In this document: positions 11,037-24,800 of the stretch, piece by piece
Layout of the letters: every line of letters starts with the position of its first letter
Position numbering within the stretch: position 1 is the first letter of the stretch
Program-made: the position numbers and the translations under genes
Notes under the pieces: generated by a model
The model's input: the letters and a program-made list of their open reading frames with translations, nothing else
Told to the model about the DNA's origin: nothing
Database searches by the model: none
Assembly: GCA_951640195.1 (NCBI GenBank)
Contig: OX621163.1
Span: 2,418,001 to 2,482,000, forward strand
Length of the DNA: 64,000 nucleotides
Reading direction: 5' to 3'
Source of the DNA: Porpolomopsis calyptriformis
Lineage: Eukaryota > Basidiomycota > Agaricomycetes > Agaricales > Hygrophoraceae

Positions 11037-14000
11037 ATGCATGGCTCTAAACCGCCTGCGGGTACCCCATTGACCAAGAATTCGTGTGAGAACGAACCTT
11101 TCATTAGAGATACGGTTTTGGCAGATTCTTGTCAATCCTGGCCTGCAGATCCTCGCGGCCAACAACCACTGTCTTCTGAGCGTCAGACCTCACTCGATCA
11201 GCTGGAACGGGACAGCGGTGATTCACCGGACGATCCATCGTTATCCATCGGACGTTCACAAAAGGTGCTCACCAGCCTCGATGTTTCACCCACCAATCCC
11301 CCGAGCACCCCTAAACACCCCTCGGTTCCTCGTGCCCTCTCGATGCCATTCCAGGTCCGTCATTTGCAGGATCCCTGCAGCAGTATGGACTTTCCGCTAT
11401 CGCCGCAGTCTTTGACCGAGCATTCTCCAGAGTTTGTTCAGTTCTGCGAGCTTTCGCTGGAATTAGCGGCTTCCGTGCAGATGGTTGTGCAGACGTTGCT
11501 CCAGGTCTCTCCGGCACAGATGTTGGATCCTGCAAGAGAACTGTTCGCAGCATGTTCGCTTCCAGTCCCAACCTCTTCCATATCTGCCGTTCTTACTTCC
11601 TTGAAGAATCTCAACTATATGTCCGCGAATATGGCAGCGTTTTGTACGGAAACTTTGAGCATCCAGCAGGTTGACAGCAAGTTGGACTCTGAGTTCGTCA
11701 AAGAGCCAAACGACTTTGATATCGGGGAGTTGTTGCAAAGTGTCGGGGACGCCCTGAGCGGTGCTGCCGCCAACGCTGGTGTAGACCTTGTTCTCTTCCA
11801 TGGAGATGTTGGAATAAAGCATGTCTCTGTCAAGGGAGATGAAATTGGACTTGCTTTCGCTTTATCTCATGTAAGTGTAGTGAGTGTCCCTTCCTCGGGT
11901 CTCTTCCCTCACATTCTACTAGATAGTCCGCCAAGTAATCAACACAGCCAAGCCAGGAGATTCTATCGAGGTCGGCCTCTTCGTTACACCGGCTTCCCCA
12001 ACATGTAAACATGCAACAATGCATACTCCTGATGATCCTGCATTGTTAACCGAGTTGGAGTGGCCTCTCCAGTGCAGTTTTGATATATCACATCAGTTTT
12101 CTCTGCCGGATACTGGAGAATGCCATCTAGATTCGCTTCTTCCCTCCCGCCCCAAACCTACGGTCCAGTCGTTTTTGCTTCAGCGTTTACTCCGTCATCT
12201 CAGGGCTTCTTTAGCGTCCGATCTGCAACCCAAGACATTTTCGGTTGGCCGGACATGTGAATTGACAGTCACTTTGGATCGCGGATCGCCATCCGCCAGT
12301 GTCCCTCTTTCAGATGCTCCATTTACGGCCTCGCCAACCTCTGACCTCCGAGTGGCTGACGAACCAACTTTGGAAGAATTGACGCAGTTTGCAGAGAGCT
12401 TGAGAGGGAAGAAGGCGATGTTGTATGCTAGTTCAAAGGGTTCATTCGCTCGTCATCTCACAAGTTATTTAACCGCCTGGGGTTTGGATGTCAGTCATGT
12501 TTCTCGCGAGGCCGGAGTTGAGGGGAACGACCCTCGGGTGATGGCATCCCAGTCGGTCCGTTCTGGAACAGATCTCACCGCCGTGAAGACTTTGATTCCG
12601 GCCTACGGTGCAGAAAGTGATACACTTCCATCCTCGGGAACCTCGCCTCCAACCGTTGGAGGGCAGTCACAGGATTCTCATGCCGTGTCTTTCGTGTTAA
12701 TTGACGACGATGTTGCCGTTCTTCGCGAGCGTCTGCACACATTTCACGCAGAACAACCTCATCCATTCAACTTTAATCTACGGAGACAATCCTTGACTCC
12801 CAACCACCGACCTCGACTCTCACCTCAAAGTTATCGTTCCACTGGCCAAGCACGATCCTTTGATACCTCGCCGTCTGTCGTCATCGTGCATTTCACGAGC
12901 TTGGCCAATTTCAAGTTGATTAAGGATATTATTCATTTGATTCTGTCGCCTAGCTCCTCATCTATCTTACCTGAGGTTATGATCATTCCCAAACCAGTTG
13001 GACCCCGGAGGTTCTTGACGGCGTTGCATACAGCTGTTACTAAGCCTACTCTGGACCCTTACTTCTCACCTATTGCAACGTCACCTACCAGTCCAGGCTC
13101 GCATACTAGCGGTTCGTTGTTCTATTCGGGTACTGGTTTTCCCAAATCCCCGTCGCACAGGCCTTCGGGCACTCGTTCCAACTCGGAGCGATCCGTTCGG
13201 TCTGGCAGGGATGTTATGGGAGAACTTGCTAGTCTTGCTCCACCTTCGCCATTGGTGATGTCAGATAGCAAAGATTACTTCCCAGAAACAGTGGTCAAAC
13301 TTGGTAACTCCCCTTCATCTGGACTTGTGATACAAAGTTCGGATGGCCAACCTGCTGGTATCTTATTTCATCCTCGGACGAAAACTCCGCGAAAATCATC
13401 TTCCGCTAGCTTGGGGGATAGAGGGCAGGCGTTTGTGCCACATTCTCAACGGATCTCTTCGCAGGGCAATGTAACTATTCCCAATGTCCTCGCTGTCTCC
13501 AACTCCCCCGGAGGTCTTCCATTGGCAATGGATATTCAAGAGTCACAGGAAAGCCAAAGGTCTACCTCTCCCCTTTACGGGGTCAAAGGCAGGAGACTGA
13601 GTTCGGATAACCCTTCCCTACAGATCACATCCCCATCTCTCCCAAGTAGGTCGAGTCCTCTGGAGAATGTCACGCGCAACACGACGCCTTCGGCTCAAAG
13701 GGCTATATCACCGAAGGTTTCTGAACGCCGGGTGACCCCGAAACGTCCATCCTTGGATAAAGCTGCTTCCCTCATGCTGGGTGCCCCTAAGAAGGGAAAA
13801 GGACCGGCTGATGCCAACGTGGTTCCACCTATCAGTGTTTTGATCGTCGATGGTGCGCATCATATTTGATTTCATTGGGGGCGAAACTGAGTAACAGTTG
13901 TCTTCTGAACCAGATAATCCCATCAACCAAACGATATTGTCTACATTCATGAAAAAGAAGAAAATAAATTACGACGTGGCGAAAAACGGCCAGGAAGCCG

Positions 14001-14805
14001 TGCAAAAGTGGCGGACAGGAGGATTTCATTTGATCTTGGTAAGCTTATATACCTCAAACTGGAGACTGTTGACGCTTATGGTGTGTTAAGATGGACATCC
14101 AAATGCCAGTGATGGACGGAATTCAGGCGACCAAAGAGATACGGCGGTTGGAAAAGGCAAACGCGAGTGCTGGCTATCCGCCTTTGACTCCGCAACAGAC
14201 GCCCAACCAGTCACCGTCAGAGTCTTTGCAAGAGGCTCGATTGCTGTCATCGCCCTACCGATCATCTGTGATTATCGTGGCCCTTACCGCGTCGTCTCTC
14301 CAAAGCGATCGAGTCGCTGCGCTGGCCGCTGGCTGCAATGACTTTTTAACGAAGCCAGTGTCGCTCCTCTGGTTGAACAATAAAATCACTGAATGGGGTT
14401 CGATAAAGGCGTTGCAAATGTGGGCAGATCTTCGACAGGATATCATTAAGAGTGTGTCAAGTGGACAAGCTGCACACGCTCGGAGTGTAGCGGAGCGGCT
14501 TCATTTGCCTCCCGGAAGGACTACCCCATCACCGAGACTTACATCCGTGGGGCCGAGCACCGTGCCGCTATCGAGTACGACACAGGTATCACCCCCTCCT
14601 GCCTTTTGGAGCCCGGCTCAGTCTCCTGCTACACTACGGAAACAGCTTTCCACCGCTCCCACCAGCACATCATTTCAGCCCCCAGCAGATATTCTATGTT
14701 CGGACACGGCTAACGGTCAGTAGTGCTCGACTAACGTTCGCCAGTCTAACGCCTCAACCCGCAGACGGTGCGCAGTCTCAAGCCAGTTCGGGTAACAGGG
14801 ACTGA
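11037..14805 (+). CDS. SSK1: SSK1-type response regulator of the HOG pathway
   Basis: Exons 11037-11870, 11923-13852, 13914-14038, 14091-14715 and 14765-14805 give 1,184 residues. The first 900 residues are a Ser/Pro-rich extension with a degenerate histidine-kinase-like region (about 230-560). The receiver follows: VLIVDDNPINQTIL, KINYDVAKNGQEAVQKW, LILMDIQMPVMDGIQATKEI with the likely phospho-acceptor Asp965, then IIVALTAS and DFLTKPVS. Gly/Asp spacing and the NPINQ and MDIQMPVMDG motifs are typical of fungal Ssk1, which takes phosphate from an Ypd1-like transmitter and, unphosphorylated, activates the Ssk2/22 MAPKKK. Introns fall at the acidic pocket and just before the phospho-acceptor. 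The start is the first usable ATG; an extra 5' exon cannot be excluded. Confidence 0.9.
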
Positions 14806-15218
14806 TCTGTTGTGGGGATCTGCATCCATAGCTGTCCACGAGGATACAGACCTCGAACGGCCTTATGGTAGGCAATGGATCTCTCCGATAAGTGTATGGG
14901 TATTTCTCATCTATTGTCCAGATCGGTCTGGAGTGTCAAACGCTCAGGTTCGGTCATGTTGACTGCCCCAGTTTATTTGGAAGGTCACTTGGACGCCGTT
15001 TGGCAGTCGGGTTTTGTGTTTATCAGATGGGAAAATAGAAATTTATTTTATTAAAAGCTTCGATCTCCGATTTAGAGTCCGCAGTGCCGGGATACCGAAG
15101 GTGGAATGTGCGAACTTAAATGGGTTAGGTATGGTTCCCTTCTTGTGTTCGTCCGAACAGGTCCTCATCACTGAGCAAACGCCCCTTTGATAAACGTTTT
15201 CGATTCTCCTTCTCTCAA
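14806..15218. other. Intergenic region SSK1 / KDM3-like
   Basis: 413 bp holding the SSK1 3' end and the promoter of the next gene. An AT-rich stretch near 15040-15056 fits a 3'-UTR. I find no frame with coding character. Confidence 0.45.
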
Positions 15219-18200
15219 ATGAATGGCCTGAATGATTCTCACAAGAGGACTTCCATCAGCCAACTTCTTAATCCTGCCTCGCGTGAAACGCCTTCTTTTA
15301 CTTCCGACCATACTCTAGCTTCCATAGGCTCACCAACCTCACCTCACTACCCCCAAGGCACCTTCCAGACATTTCACCTTCGAGCTGCCAGCTGGGATCA
15401 GGTTCCTGACGATCCAAACAGACGGAGGCCTGACAATGCTCCCCCGTCCTCTCCAGCGTACCATATCGAAGTCTTCGGAGAGCCGCCGCCTCGTGTTCAG
15501 AGACCTCGGTTGGATGACCCCAACAATTTTGGCATGGATGGCGCAGTGCAGATTTGGACACCGGCCCACGAAATCGCCAATATGGCCTATGGTGCGCCTG
15601 TGATCACGCCTATGTATTCTGATGAACGGACCGGTACAGTCGCCCTTTGACTATCCATCTCGACCCTAACCATAATGTTCTCTTAGCACTATCCGGCGAT
15701 TATCCTCAAAGTAGTTGGTCCCACCCCCCTCCATTCTCGTTCTGTGTAGCTCATACTCGTTAGATCACTACAATCAAGGATACCAAGGACAATCACAATC
15801 AAACCCTCCTCCACCATGTACATACTCTCCGTCTGATTATGCCCGTTTAATTCTAATCATTCAACGCTTGCATAGCCTGGCAGGAGGATGAAAGAGCGTC
15901 TGTTCGACTCACCTCCCGAGGGGCGGCACAAGAGCCTCACCTTCCGATGCGGTTTGGCGAACAACCCCCATATTTCACACAGCCCAACGTTTCTTTTGGT
16001 ATCGTCCCATTTCAACCCTCCACCTCTTCACAAAAACGGCCGCATTCGGAAATCGCTGAGGAATTAGCCTCGCCAAAAGCGAAAAGAGGAAAAACAAAGG
16101 CTAAATTTACCCCTGAACGAACTGCAAGTAAGCATGCCTCGCTTGACACTCATATTTTTTTTTCAACTTTTTTTCGAATTGGTAGGCGCCTCTAGGCGAG
16201 GTTATACTGCCAAGAAACGCAGCGAAGCAGCTCAAATAGCAGCTCAAAACGGTATGTTCATGCACATCCAATAGGATTTCGGTTCAGGGCTCACGACAGT
16301 CCACAGCTCAGCTGATGCCTACAGTATCATATGCTCAAACCCCCGTCGAGAAGGGAAAGGCTACAGATGGTGCCCAACTTTTCTTCCTACATCTTCTCGT
16401 TTAATTTATCCCTATTAGCTCCGATGAGAATCGTCTCTGACAATGCTGCTCAGCCCCCTGGAGCGGAACCATCGGTGTCATTGTGCCCAGAACTCCAGTT
16501 TGCTCGTTGTATGTCAAATCGTTATAGATCGGAGCAATTCCCCCGCTGCGTATCCTGTACCCGCCGCTGGGCCGGAGACACTTGTCGATTCCAGGGCATT
16601 CGTTTTTTCCTCAAAGACGCCCAGCGGAATATTGTTGGGATAAGTTTTGTTGAGGCCCAGAAGCCGGACGCACCATCCATGAATTTCCCAAAGAAGTGGA
16701 ACGTGCCTCTACAACCATCACACATCCGGCAGACAAAGGTAACATATTCGTGATACGATCTTGTCCAAAGTTCACACGGCCCACAGAGATCCATTGCGCA
16801 AGCTCTGTTGCCTGTTTTGCGCCAGGAACTTGAACATCTGGGCATGCCCGAGATCATTCGGAGACCACGAGAAAGCGAGGTTCGTCCGACATGCGGTCAG
16901 TCAACCAGCTCACTCTTCAGACATTCTGTGTTGAGATAATATCAGATACATGCATGACTTCGATATTCTCTCGCAGTTGGATGTGCAGAATTTGTGGTCG
17001 CGAAGCTTGTGCCGAATGTTTCGAACAGGTCAAGGATCTGACCGAAGATCGCCCAGGAGCAGGGCAGGCAGAAATAGCAGCTCTTCAGGCTAGAAGGGAA
17101 AAGTACGCTCACACCAACCCGTTCTTCTTGGCTTGCACGCGCCGGAACGAACATCAAGCTAAAGACTTTTCGCCCATGTCTCGGTTTTGCAACGCAGAAC
17201 TGGCGCAAGTCATCAAGGATATGGAAGCCCTCCTCAGTGGGCCAGACCCAGACGCGATCCCCTATTTTGACGCAATTGATCCCACTTTAGACATCCAGAA
17301 CCCTAATTCGTCAACCTCTGCGCCCTCTCCAACAAACGTCCCCGAGTTGACTCCGTCAAGTTATTCTACGACAGATAGCACTGGCGTACGCACACCTCCA
17401 GACTTGACTTCTGCGACATCTCCAACATCAAAGGGCCCGCCAGGAACATCCTCTCAAACTGAGTCCTCCCAAGAGTCTCTTTCGATAACTGGGTTTGGGG
17501 GAGAAATCGCCGAAGAGATTCCTTTCCATTTTACGAGACGGTTTGCCGATTCTGAACTTACAGAAGAAGCTTTCCATCTTGTTTGGACAAAGGGAGAACC
17601 CCTGGTGGTGACCGGACTCTTGGAAAAGTTCAAGATCAAGTGGACTCCTGAATATTTCATAAAGAAATACAACAGTCAAACATGTCTTGTGATCGAGTGC
17701 CAGACTGACGTCAACAAGCGTGTCACCGTCGGCGAATTTTTCTCTTGGTTCGGGAAGTACAAAAGTCGGACTGAATGTTGGAAATTGAAGGTAATGTTAG
17801 ATTTCCGTTCTATGACTACACAAAAGACTGATAGCATTCTAGGATTGGCCCCCGTCAGTAGATTTCAAGATTTCCTTCCCCGAGTTGTACGAGGACTTTA
17901 GTAATGCGGTCCCTGTGCCAAGCTATGTGCGACGAGATGGAGCGCTGAATATTGCCTCCCACTTTCCATCCAACACCATGGCACCTGATCTCGGTAAGGA
18001 GTGTTTTTCGCTGGTCAAAACTCCTGTTCCTCTAAAAAACCATGTCCAGGGCCAAAAATGTATAATTCGATGTTTTCATTCCAGTCACCGGGCAGTAAAG
18101 GATCGACGAGATTGCATATGGACAAGGCGGACACGCTCAATGTTATGACCTACGCCTCTCCAACGCCCGATGGTAATCCAGGGTGTGCGGCGTGGGATCT

Positions 18201-18669
18201 TTATCGGGCGGAGGACTCTGACAAGCTTCGTCAATTTTTACGGAAACGGTTTCAAGGGTCGTTCCAACAGGACCCGATTCATTCGCAACAATTCTATTTG
18301 GACACTGATATGCGGAAAGAGCTTTACGACGGTTATGGGGTAAAAGGTCATAGGGTTTACCAGAAACCCGGCGAGGCGGTGTTCATCCCGGCGGGGTGCG
18401 CCCATCAAGTAAGAGAGAATCGAATTACAGATTCGTTCACGGCGCTGATGAAAGTTGCGACCCAGGTTTCCAATTTGTCGGATTGTATCAAGGTTGCGGT
18501 GGACTTTGTTAGCCCCGAGAACGTGACTCGATGCGAGAAACTGATTCGAGAGTTCCGGGAACAGAACCAATCGATGGTATGGAAGGAAGACGGATTGCAG
18601 CTTAGGACGATGATGTGGTTTGCGTGGCTTTCGTGTTGTCATCAAGAGGAGAAAGAGAATGTAAAATAA
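15219..18669 (+). CDS. KDM3-type JmjC histone demethylase
   Basis: Twelve exons (15219-15633, 15687-15710, 15764-15817, 15876-16127, 16186-16251, 16307-16369, 16419-16738, 16787-16879, 16921-17790, 17843-17993, 18050-18408, 18466-18669) give 956 residues. The N-terminal third is disordered with a basic, NLS-like stretch. Two Cys-rich zinc-binding regions follow (CPELQFARC…CVSCTRRWAGDTC, and DTCMTSIF…MCRICGREACAECFE). The JmjC domain is C-terminal: LHMDKAD supplies the HxD pair (His792, Asp794) and AVFIPAGCAHQ the second His (888), so Fe(II) ligands are intact. The order Zn finger then JmjC with VSNLSDCIKVAVDFVSPENV matches KDM3/JMJD1 proteins, which remove H3K9me1/2. Exons 2, 3 and 6 are small and less certain; all phases close. 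Confidence 0.88.
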
Positions 18670-18734
18670 AATTAGTTTTTTGATTGTTTTTTTTTTTTTT
18701 GTAATTTGTATATGAATGTTATCACGTGATCTAT

Positions 18735-21700
18735 ATGGCTGACCCGCTTCAAATTCAAAGCTCAAACTCACCCTCCTCGTACCCTCTCCCTCGAATGGGG
18801 AAACCAACCATTCTGCAGAGCATCTTAGGCCTGCCATCCCAAACTTACTCGTTTCCACGACGAAACGAGTATTATTCGACCAAACGCGAATTGTTTCGGT
18901 TAGTGGCTGAGGAACGCTCCGGTGATGATGAAAGATCCTCCCATGCCAAAGGCCACTTGGCCAACGGGGCAGCCTCGGCAACAGAGCCCGTTCGTGTCTT
19001 TGTGTTTGATAGTCCTGATCGTTTAAATCTGCTTACCAGGCACAGTTAGGTACAGATACCTCTTATCACGAGTCCCCTGGAAGAGACCTTATCTCAAACA
19101 CTCTCATACCTGTTTCTGATGGAGCTCTCCTCTCCGACGATTCTCTAACCGACGGAGACGACGACGACGACGACGTCTTCTACACCCCAGACACCTCTCC
19201 AAGCATATCCATGCTCCCCAACCTTCCCTCCCCTGTGCCTGTGCCCGACCTTATCAATCCATCACTGCCCATCCCATCCGCTTCGACGTCATCACTCGAC
19301 TCCACCCTCGCCACATCCTCTAACTCAGCCCATACTCTTTTCTCTTCCGCCTCTTTTCCCTACTCGGATTCTACTCGCATCACCTCCCCCATCGGTTCCC
19401 AACTCGGCGAACACCCACGATGCTCTGCGCCCCTTGTCCCTGCATACAAACACAATCAAATTCAGCCCAATTCAGATTGGTCAAAAGATGTACGATGGCT
19501 GGCCGCCCCTCCAGCACCACCGTCGATGTCCGAACCCAAATCAACCGCCAGGCGCACGAAGCCCAAACGCCGTTCCCTCTCCGATCGTTCTCTCATGCCC
19601 GAGCACACTCGCCCACCACGCAAACGGCCCTCAAAATCGATCACGAAGGGCACCCGGGGCATCGTGATGAGCATGACCGCCCTGTTGGAGGAGGACGAGG
19701 AGATCAACTTGGACGGTTCACCGGCTGCAAATCCCAGCATGGATTCGCCCATTCGAACCCCGAGGGGTAGCGTGATCGTTATGGAACCAAGGGTTAGGGC
19801 AATGTCCAGTCCGATGGCGCCATCGGTTTCAGCTGGGGCTATATCCCGGACGCCGTCTGCAGTAAGGTTCTCGGGCCCACCCAAAATGTATCAAAATGGT
19901 GCACCGGGCACTCCCTCGTTGCAAGACCCAAAGCATGAATCATTCCAAAAAACACCTTTACGGTCTCTTCCGCTTCGACGCAGCTCCCTTGTCTCCTCTC
20001 TCTCCACCTCTGTCGTGACACCGACACCGTACATGCCATCACTCCCCTCTCATGGCACTCCTGGGTATACCTCACTTATACTTCCGCGCGCTCCTCCACC
20101 CCCCTCCCTTTCCCTTGCGGTAAGCAACGGTGGTACGGCATTGAATGGGACAGATGGTCGCGTCGACTTGACTCGCTCGGGGATCGCGCAGACGACCATG
20201 GCAAGTGTGGAGATTGTCAAGGGGTTAGGAGCCAAGCGTAACGGTGGCTGGGGCATCGGGCTCGGGTGGGCGAGGGGTGGGGGGTTGGAGAGACGGCGGA
20301 CTATTAGTGGTGGTGGGGATTTCAAGGATGGGGAAAAGGAGGACGGGGGTGAGGTTAGGAAGAGCCTCAGTGACGTGAAGGTTCAGTTACCGTTGGCGTT
20401 CACGGGTCACCGACGGCCACCAGAGTTTGTCGGCGCTGGAAGCGTGCTTGTGCAGGTGTGGGCTGTCGGTGTTGATGGGGTGGATGAACGGTTGGTAGAT
20501 AGGAAGGGGAAGGAAAAGGCGGAGGTTGGGTTCATACCAGGGCGGAGCTTTATCGGACGTGTCCTGGAGTGCGGATGGGAGGTGGAGGTGGAGGATGTCA
20601 AGAAGGGTGAGTGGGTTGTTGGGCTGTTGGATGTGAGGAAGGTAAGCTATCGCTTCTGGTCTTGTACCGAAATGGAGTTATTCTGTCTCCACCCGTCCGA
20701 TCTTCAGTATCCTTTTCACAAACGTTTGAGGAACGAGAACTCAATGTAACTTTTAGTGTGGTGTGCTGACGGAGTTCATCGTGGTGGATCGCCATCGAAT
20801 ACATAGGGTCCCCCACCCTCGAACGCAGCTCCTGCGCGATGTCTCTGTCGCCGCACCCTCTGTACACTCGCGGCGTCGAAATGGCTCCGTCAGGTCCGTC
20901 ACGGGACCAGCCCCTCCGAATGCATCGCTCTCGCTCGAGGAGTTTTCGCTCTTACCACTATGCGGGATACCTGCCTATCGAGCTGTACGCACCTTTATTC
21001 TCGGTCACCCTAGAAGCCACGAGAAGCCACGCTGTCGGGCCCTTGTGCTGAGGGGGCACGTTGGGGTTGGGAGCATGGCTGTGCAGATGCTCGTCAAGCG
21101 GGGATGGCGCGTGTGTGTGCATGCGCCGATGCCGTGTCAGGCTGGAGATGACCGAAAACACATGAAGGAGATGGAGGCGCGTATGCGGGGGTGGGGTGCG
21201 GAAGAGGTGGTGTTTGACGACGGCGCGGTGGGGGCTGTGGTGCGGGTTATCGAAGGACTGGCAGAGGATTCGGAGGTGTTCGATGCCGTGTTGGACACCG
21301 TCGGCGGTCGGTGTGTGTGGGAGGCTGCGGAACGGCTCTTGCGCATTGGCAGGTGTGGGCTGTTCACCACTCTCGTGGGAGACATGCCGAAGCGCGCGAT
21401 TCCGACGGCAGGGGATCATTTCAAGGCAGGGTTGCGGTCTCTGAAGCTTGGAAATAGGGGAAAGAAATTTAGCGGGAGCGAGATAGAAGGGAAGAGTGTC
21501 GGGGAGGTGAAAGGAAAGGGGAAGGTAGGGTATGCGTGGGTGAGCGTTGCTCAAGATGTGGACTGGGAAGGGGAGGACGTGAGAGAGTCGCTGCGTTCCG
21601 TTGTGGGGATGGCCCTTGAAGAAGGGGTGAGACCGTGGACAGGACGGGTGGTACCATTTGAGAGGGCACCTGAAATGTTTGCTGAAGCCGGTCGTGAATT

Positions 21701-21743
21701 ACGAGAAGGGGGGACGGTCATTGTAAAAATCGTAGGAGTGTAA
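18735..21743 (+). CDS. Large protein with C-terminal quinone-oxidoreductase-like (MDR) fold
   Basis: Exons 18735-19001, 19040-20641 and 20757-21743 give about 951 residues. The first donor could be 18996 or 19002. About 450 N-terminal residues are Ser/Pro-rich and disordered, with an Asp run near 19160. From about residue 510 the chain looks like a zinc-less medium-chain dehydrogenase/reductase: VLVQVWAVGVDGVDERLV, GFIPGRSFIGRVLECGWEV, then RALVLRGHVGVGSMAVQML (a modified GxxGxxG nucleotide-binding loop), VFDAVLDTVGG and GLFTTLVGD. Function beyond a likely NAD(P)H-binding fold cannot be named; the altered glycine loop makes catalysis uncertain. The gene is convergent with the NACHT-ankyrin gene, 96 bp apart. 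Confidence 0.75.
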
Positions 21744-21780
21744 AGAAACATTCGGACTCATATATTATTTAGTAACGACA

Positions 21781-21839
21781 TTGAACAGTAGTAAACGTTG
21801 CGAGCCATTCGCTGCACCCATCGCACTCCCATATTTCCA
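21781..21839 (-). pseudogene. Ankyrin-repeat remnant directly after the stop codon
   Basis: Reading on from the TAA (21842-21840) in the same frame gives WKYGSAMGAANGSQRLLLF. The last true repeat contains KYGSAMEAAVKKR. At DNA level 21 nt are identical (GGAAATATGGGAGTGCGATGG). This looks like a further repeat unit cut off by the stop, or a partial duplication of the array end. Confidence 0.6.
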
Positions 21840-24800
21840 TTAAGGAACACCTCCCTTCTCCTTTCCTTCCTCATACCTCCTCAAAAAATTAGCCACATGC
21901 CAATGCCTCTTCTTTACCGCTGCCTCCATCGCACTCCCATATTTCCCCCCCTTAACTTCCACATCCGCCCCCCTCCCCACCAACCACCTCACCGTCTCCA
22001 AACGCCCATGTTTTGCCGCACATTGAACAGCAGTCTCATACTTCCCCCCACGAGCATTGACATCAGCGCCGTGGTCTAGTAGAAGAGATATGGTAGGGAT
22101 GGCTTCTTCAAGGCAACAAGCTGCGTGGAGAGCATAGCCGAATTTGGAGGTTGCGGAGAATTGGTTGGGGTCTACGAGGGTAAGGAGGAGAGAGACCGTG
22201 GGGATGCGATGTTGGTAGGCCGCTGCTTGAAGGGGCGTTCCGAGTTTTCCTCCACACAAACTTGGATCTGCACCCCTCTCCAACAACTTCCTGACCCACA
22301 TCGCATCCCTTCGCTCTCCTGCCGCCACCAACGCAGTTCCAAACCGCGGATCATTCATGTTGACGTCCGCGCCTGCATCTAGCAATGTGTCGATGAGTTG
22401 CGTGTGCTGCATTGATATCGCGGCTTGAAGCGCGCTGGTGTAGCGCTCGGAGGGGGGGAGGTTGACGTTGGCACCGCGGGAGAGGAGGAGGGTCACGGTG
22501 GGTGTGACAAGGTTGGTGCGCGACATGTGGAAGTCGCCGAGGATGGCAAGGAGAGCATTTCTGGAAAGGAAAGGTCAGTGGGTGGAAGAGGCGGATTGAC
22601 AGGAGAGAGAATAAATGGTTACCCATCCTCTTTCTCAACCGCATTAACATCCACCCCCATATCCAACAAACGCCTGCAAATTCCCACCAAACCCATCCCC
22701 GCAGCCTTAATCAGCGCCAGTCCCGGGATCCCCTGACTCTCATATGTTTCCCTCCCCCTCTCCAACAAAATCACCATCGCACTATCATTCCCCACGGATG
22801 CCGCTGCAACCAGTGCCTTCGAATCCCCCAAGGTTGGATCAGCACCGTGTTCTAGCAATTCGTTGAGTATAGTGTCGTGTTTACATCTAGCGGCGGCGGC
22901 AAGCGCGGTTTCATTGTGGCCGAACTCAGCATTGGGATTTGCACCATGGGTTAGGAGGGAGCGGAAGATGTCGAGGTCGCCTTCGATTACGGAGAGTTGA
23001 AGGATGGACCTGGGGGTGGACATTAGTAGTGCTGTTTTTGAGGGAAGGAGGGATGATCACCATAATCCAACGCCAACATTGATGGGGGTATCGATATCTG
23101 CTCCAAGATCAAGGAGCTGCTCAACCAGAGGGAGGTTGCTCGTGTGCACAGCAGCCTGTAAAGCCAGTAAAGTAAACATTCAATCCGTAAGTCCCCGTGT
23201 GATTGGATTATTTGACTCACAGCAAGTGGGCAGCCATAGGAACCGCCTTGTAGATTAACATCCGCTCCAGCGTCGAGAAGAAGTTGTACGGTCGGTGCCA
23301 TATCTCTCTCCAAGATGGCATTGGTAAGTGCACTGAAAATTGTCAGGCTTGGATACCCACGCACTCGAATATTGAAACGTTCTAGAGAATAACCTACCAT
23401 CCATTATGCCCGCCAATCTTGTTAACATCTGCGCCTTTCTCTAACAAAATCCTCACTGATCCCTCGTCCTTCCAACTAATTGCCGTCTGAAGTGGTGTTC
23501 CTTTAAATTCGCCGTAGTTAGCATATCACCAATATACCAATTCCAGCAATGAAATTACAAAACCGGGAGGGGTTATCCAGGAACAAAACAGGACAAAAAA
23601 AAAAAACAACAAACCATAAAAGCTTTCTCCAAGGGCATTCACATCTGCTCCCAAACCTATCAACACGGGGACAAACTTCCTCTGCCCAGCCCGGATCGCC
23701 GCGAACAGTGCGCCGCCGAAGCCATGTTCGTTGCCCGTAGGGTCGCTGAGAGAGTAATTTACGATGGCACCTTTAGAGATTAGGAAGTGTACAAGGGAGG
23801 TGTTTCCAGAACGGATGGCGCATTCAAGGCAGGAGCCTGCAATACACCAGTAAGAGTGTTCTTAGACTCGACTGTTAGAGACTGACCATTTTCACCTTCT
23901 CGAGCTTTGACGTCTGCGCCGCAGTTGAGTAGGAATTTGGCTAGAAGTTCGTTGCCTTTGAATGCAGCAATTTGGAGGGGGTCACCTAACCTCCGTCAGC
24001 ATATTCAATTCTCTATCATCGGAAACGAGCCCACCACTCACAAGATCCCCCACCTCTCGCATTCACATCAGCTCCACGACTGATCAACAGTTTCGCAATG
24101 GCATCCCTTGACCCCTCTATTGCCGCAATGAGAGGTGTTCCATATGATTCCGTGCCGTGCGCATTTACATTCGCTCCTTTTTCCAGGAGGAAGTGAATCA
24201 TATCCTCATCGCCGCGGTATGCAGCCGCACAGCAGATGTGTCCAAGAGAGCCACCGTCTGCATTAATGTTGGCACCGCGGTCTAGGAGGAGTGATACTAT
24301 TGCATGATTATTCTTGTATACGGCGTCGTAGAGGGCGGTTGCTCCATCCTCACCCCCTTTAGCGTTGATGTCTATAGATGTGTCCCTCAGCAGAGCCGTC
24401 GTTGTATCCAAGTCCTCATTCCGGATTGCCATTTGGAGGGCAGTGCCCATTTTGTTCTGAGCATTGACATTGACTCCCTTTTCAAAAAGTTGGGGTATCA
24501 CGGTTGTCCGAGAGTTGTCGATTGCCAACAAAAGTGTCTCATCATCAACCGGTGCGCCCCGATCGAGAAGGACATGAGCTGCTTCCACGTTGCCAGTGTA
24601 CACTGATCCCCGCATTGCAGAACCATATATGCCGCCTTGATAGTCTACATCTGCGCCGTGGTCCAGCAAAAGATGAAGTGTGTCGATGTTATGAGCCTCA
24701 ATGCATGCTTGTAGTACGTCACCATATGTGCCACCACGAATGTTGCAATCTGCGCCACGTTTAAGCAGGAATTCAACCACTTCATGATGGCCATTGCCAC

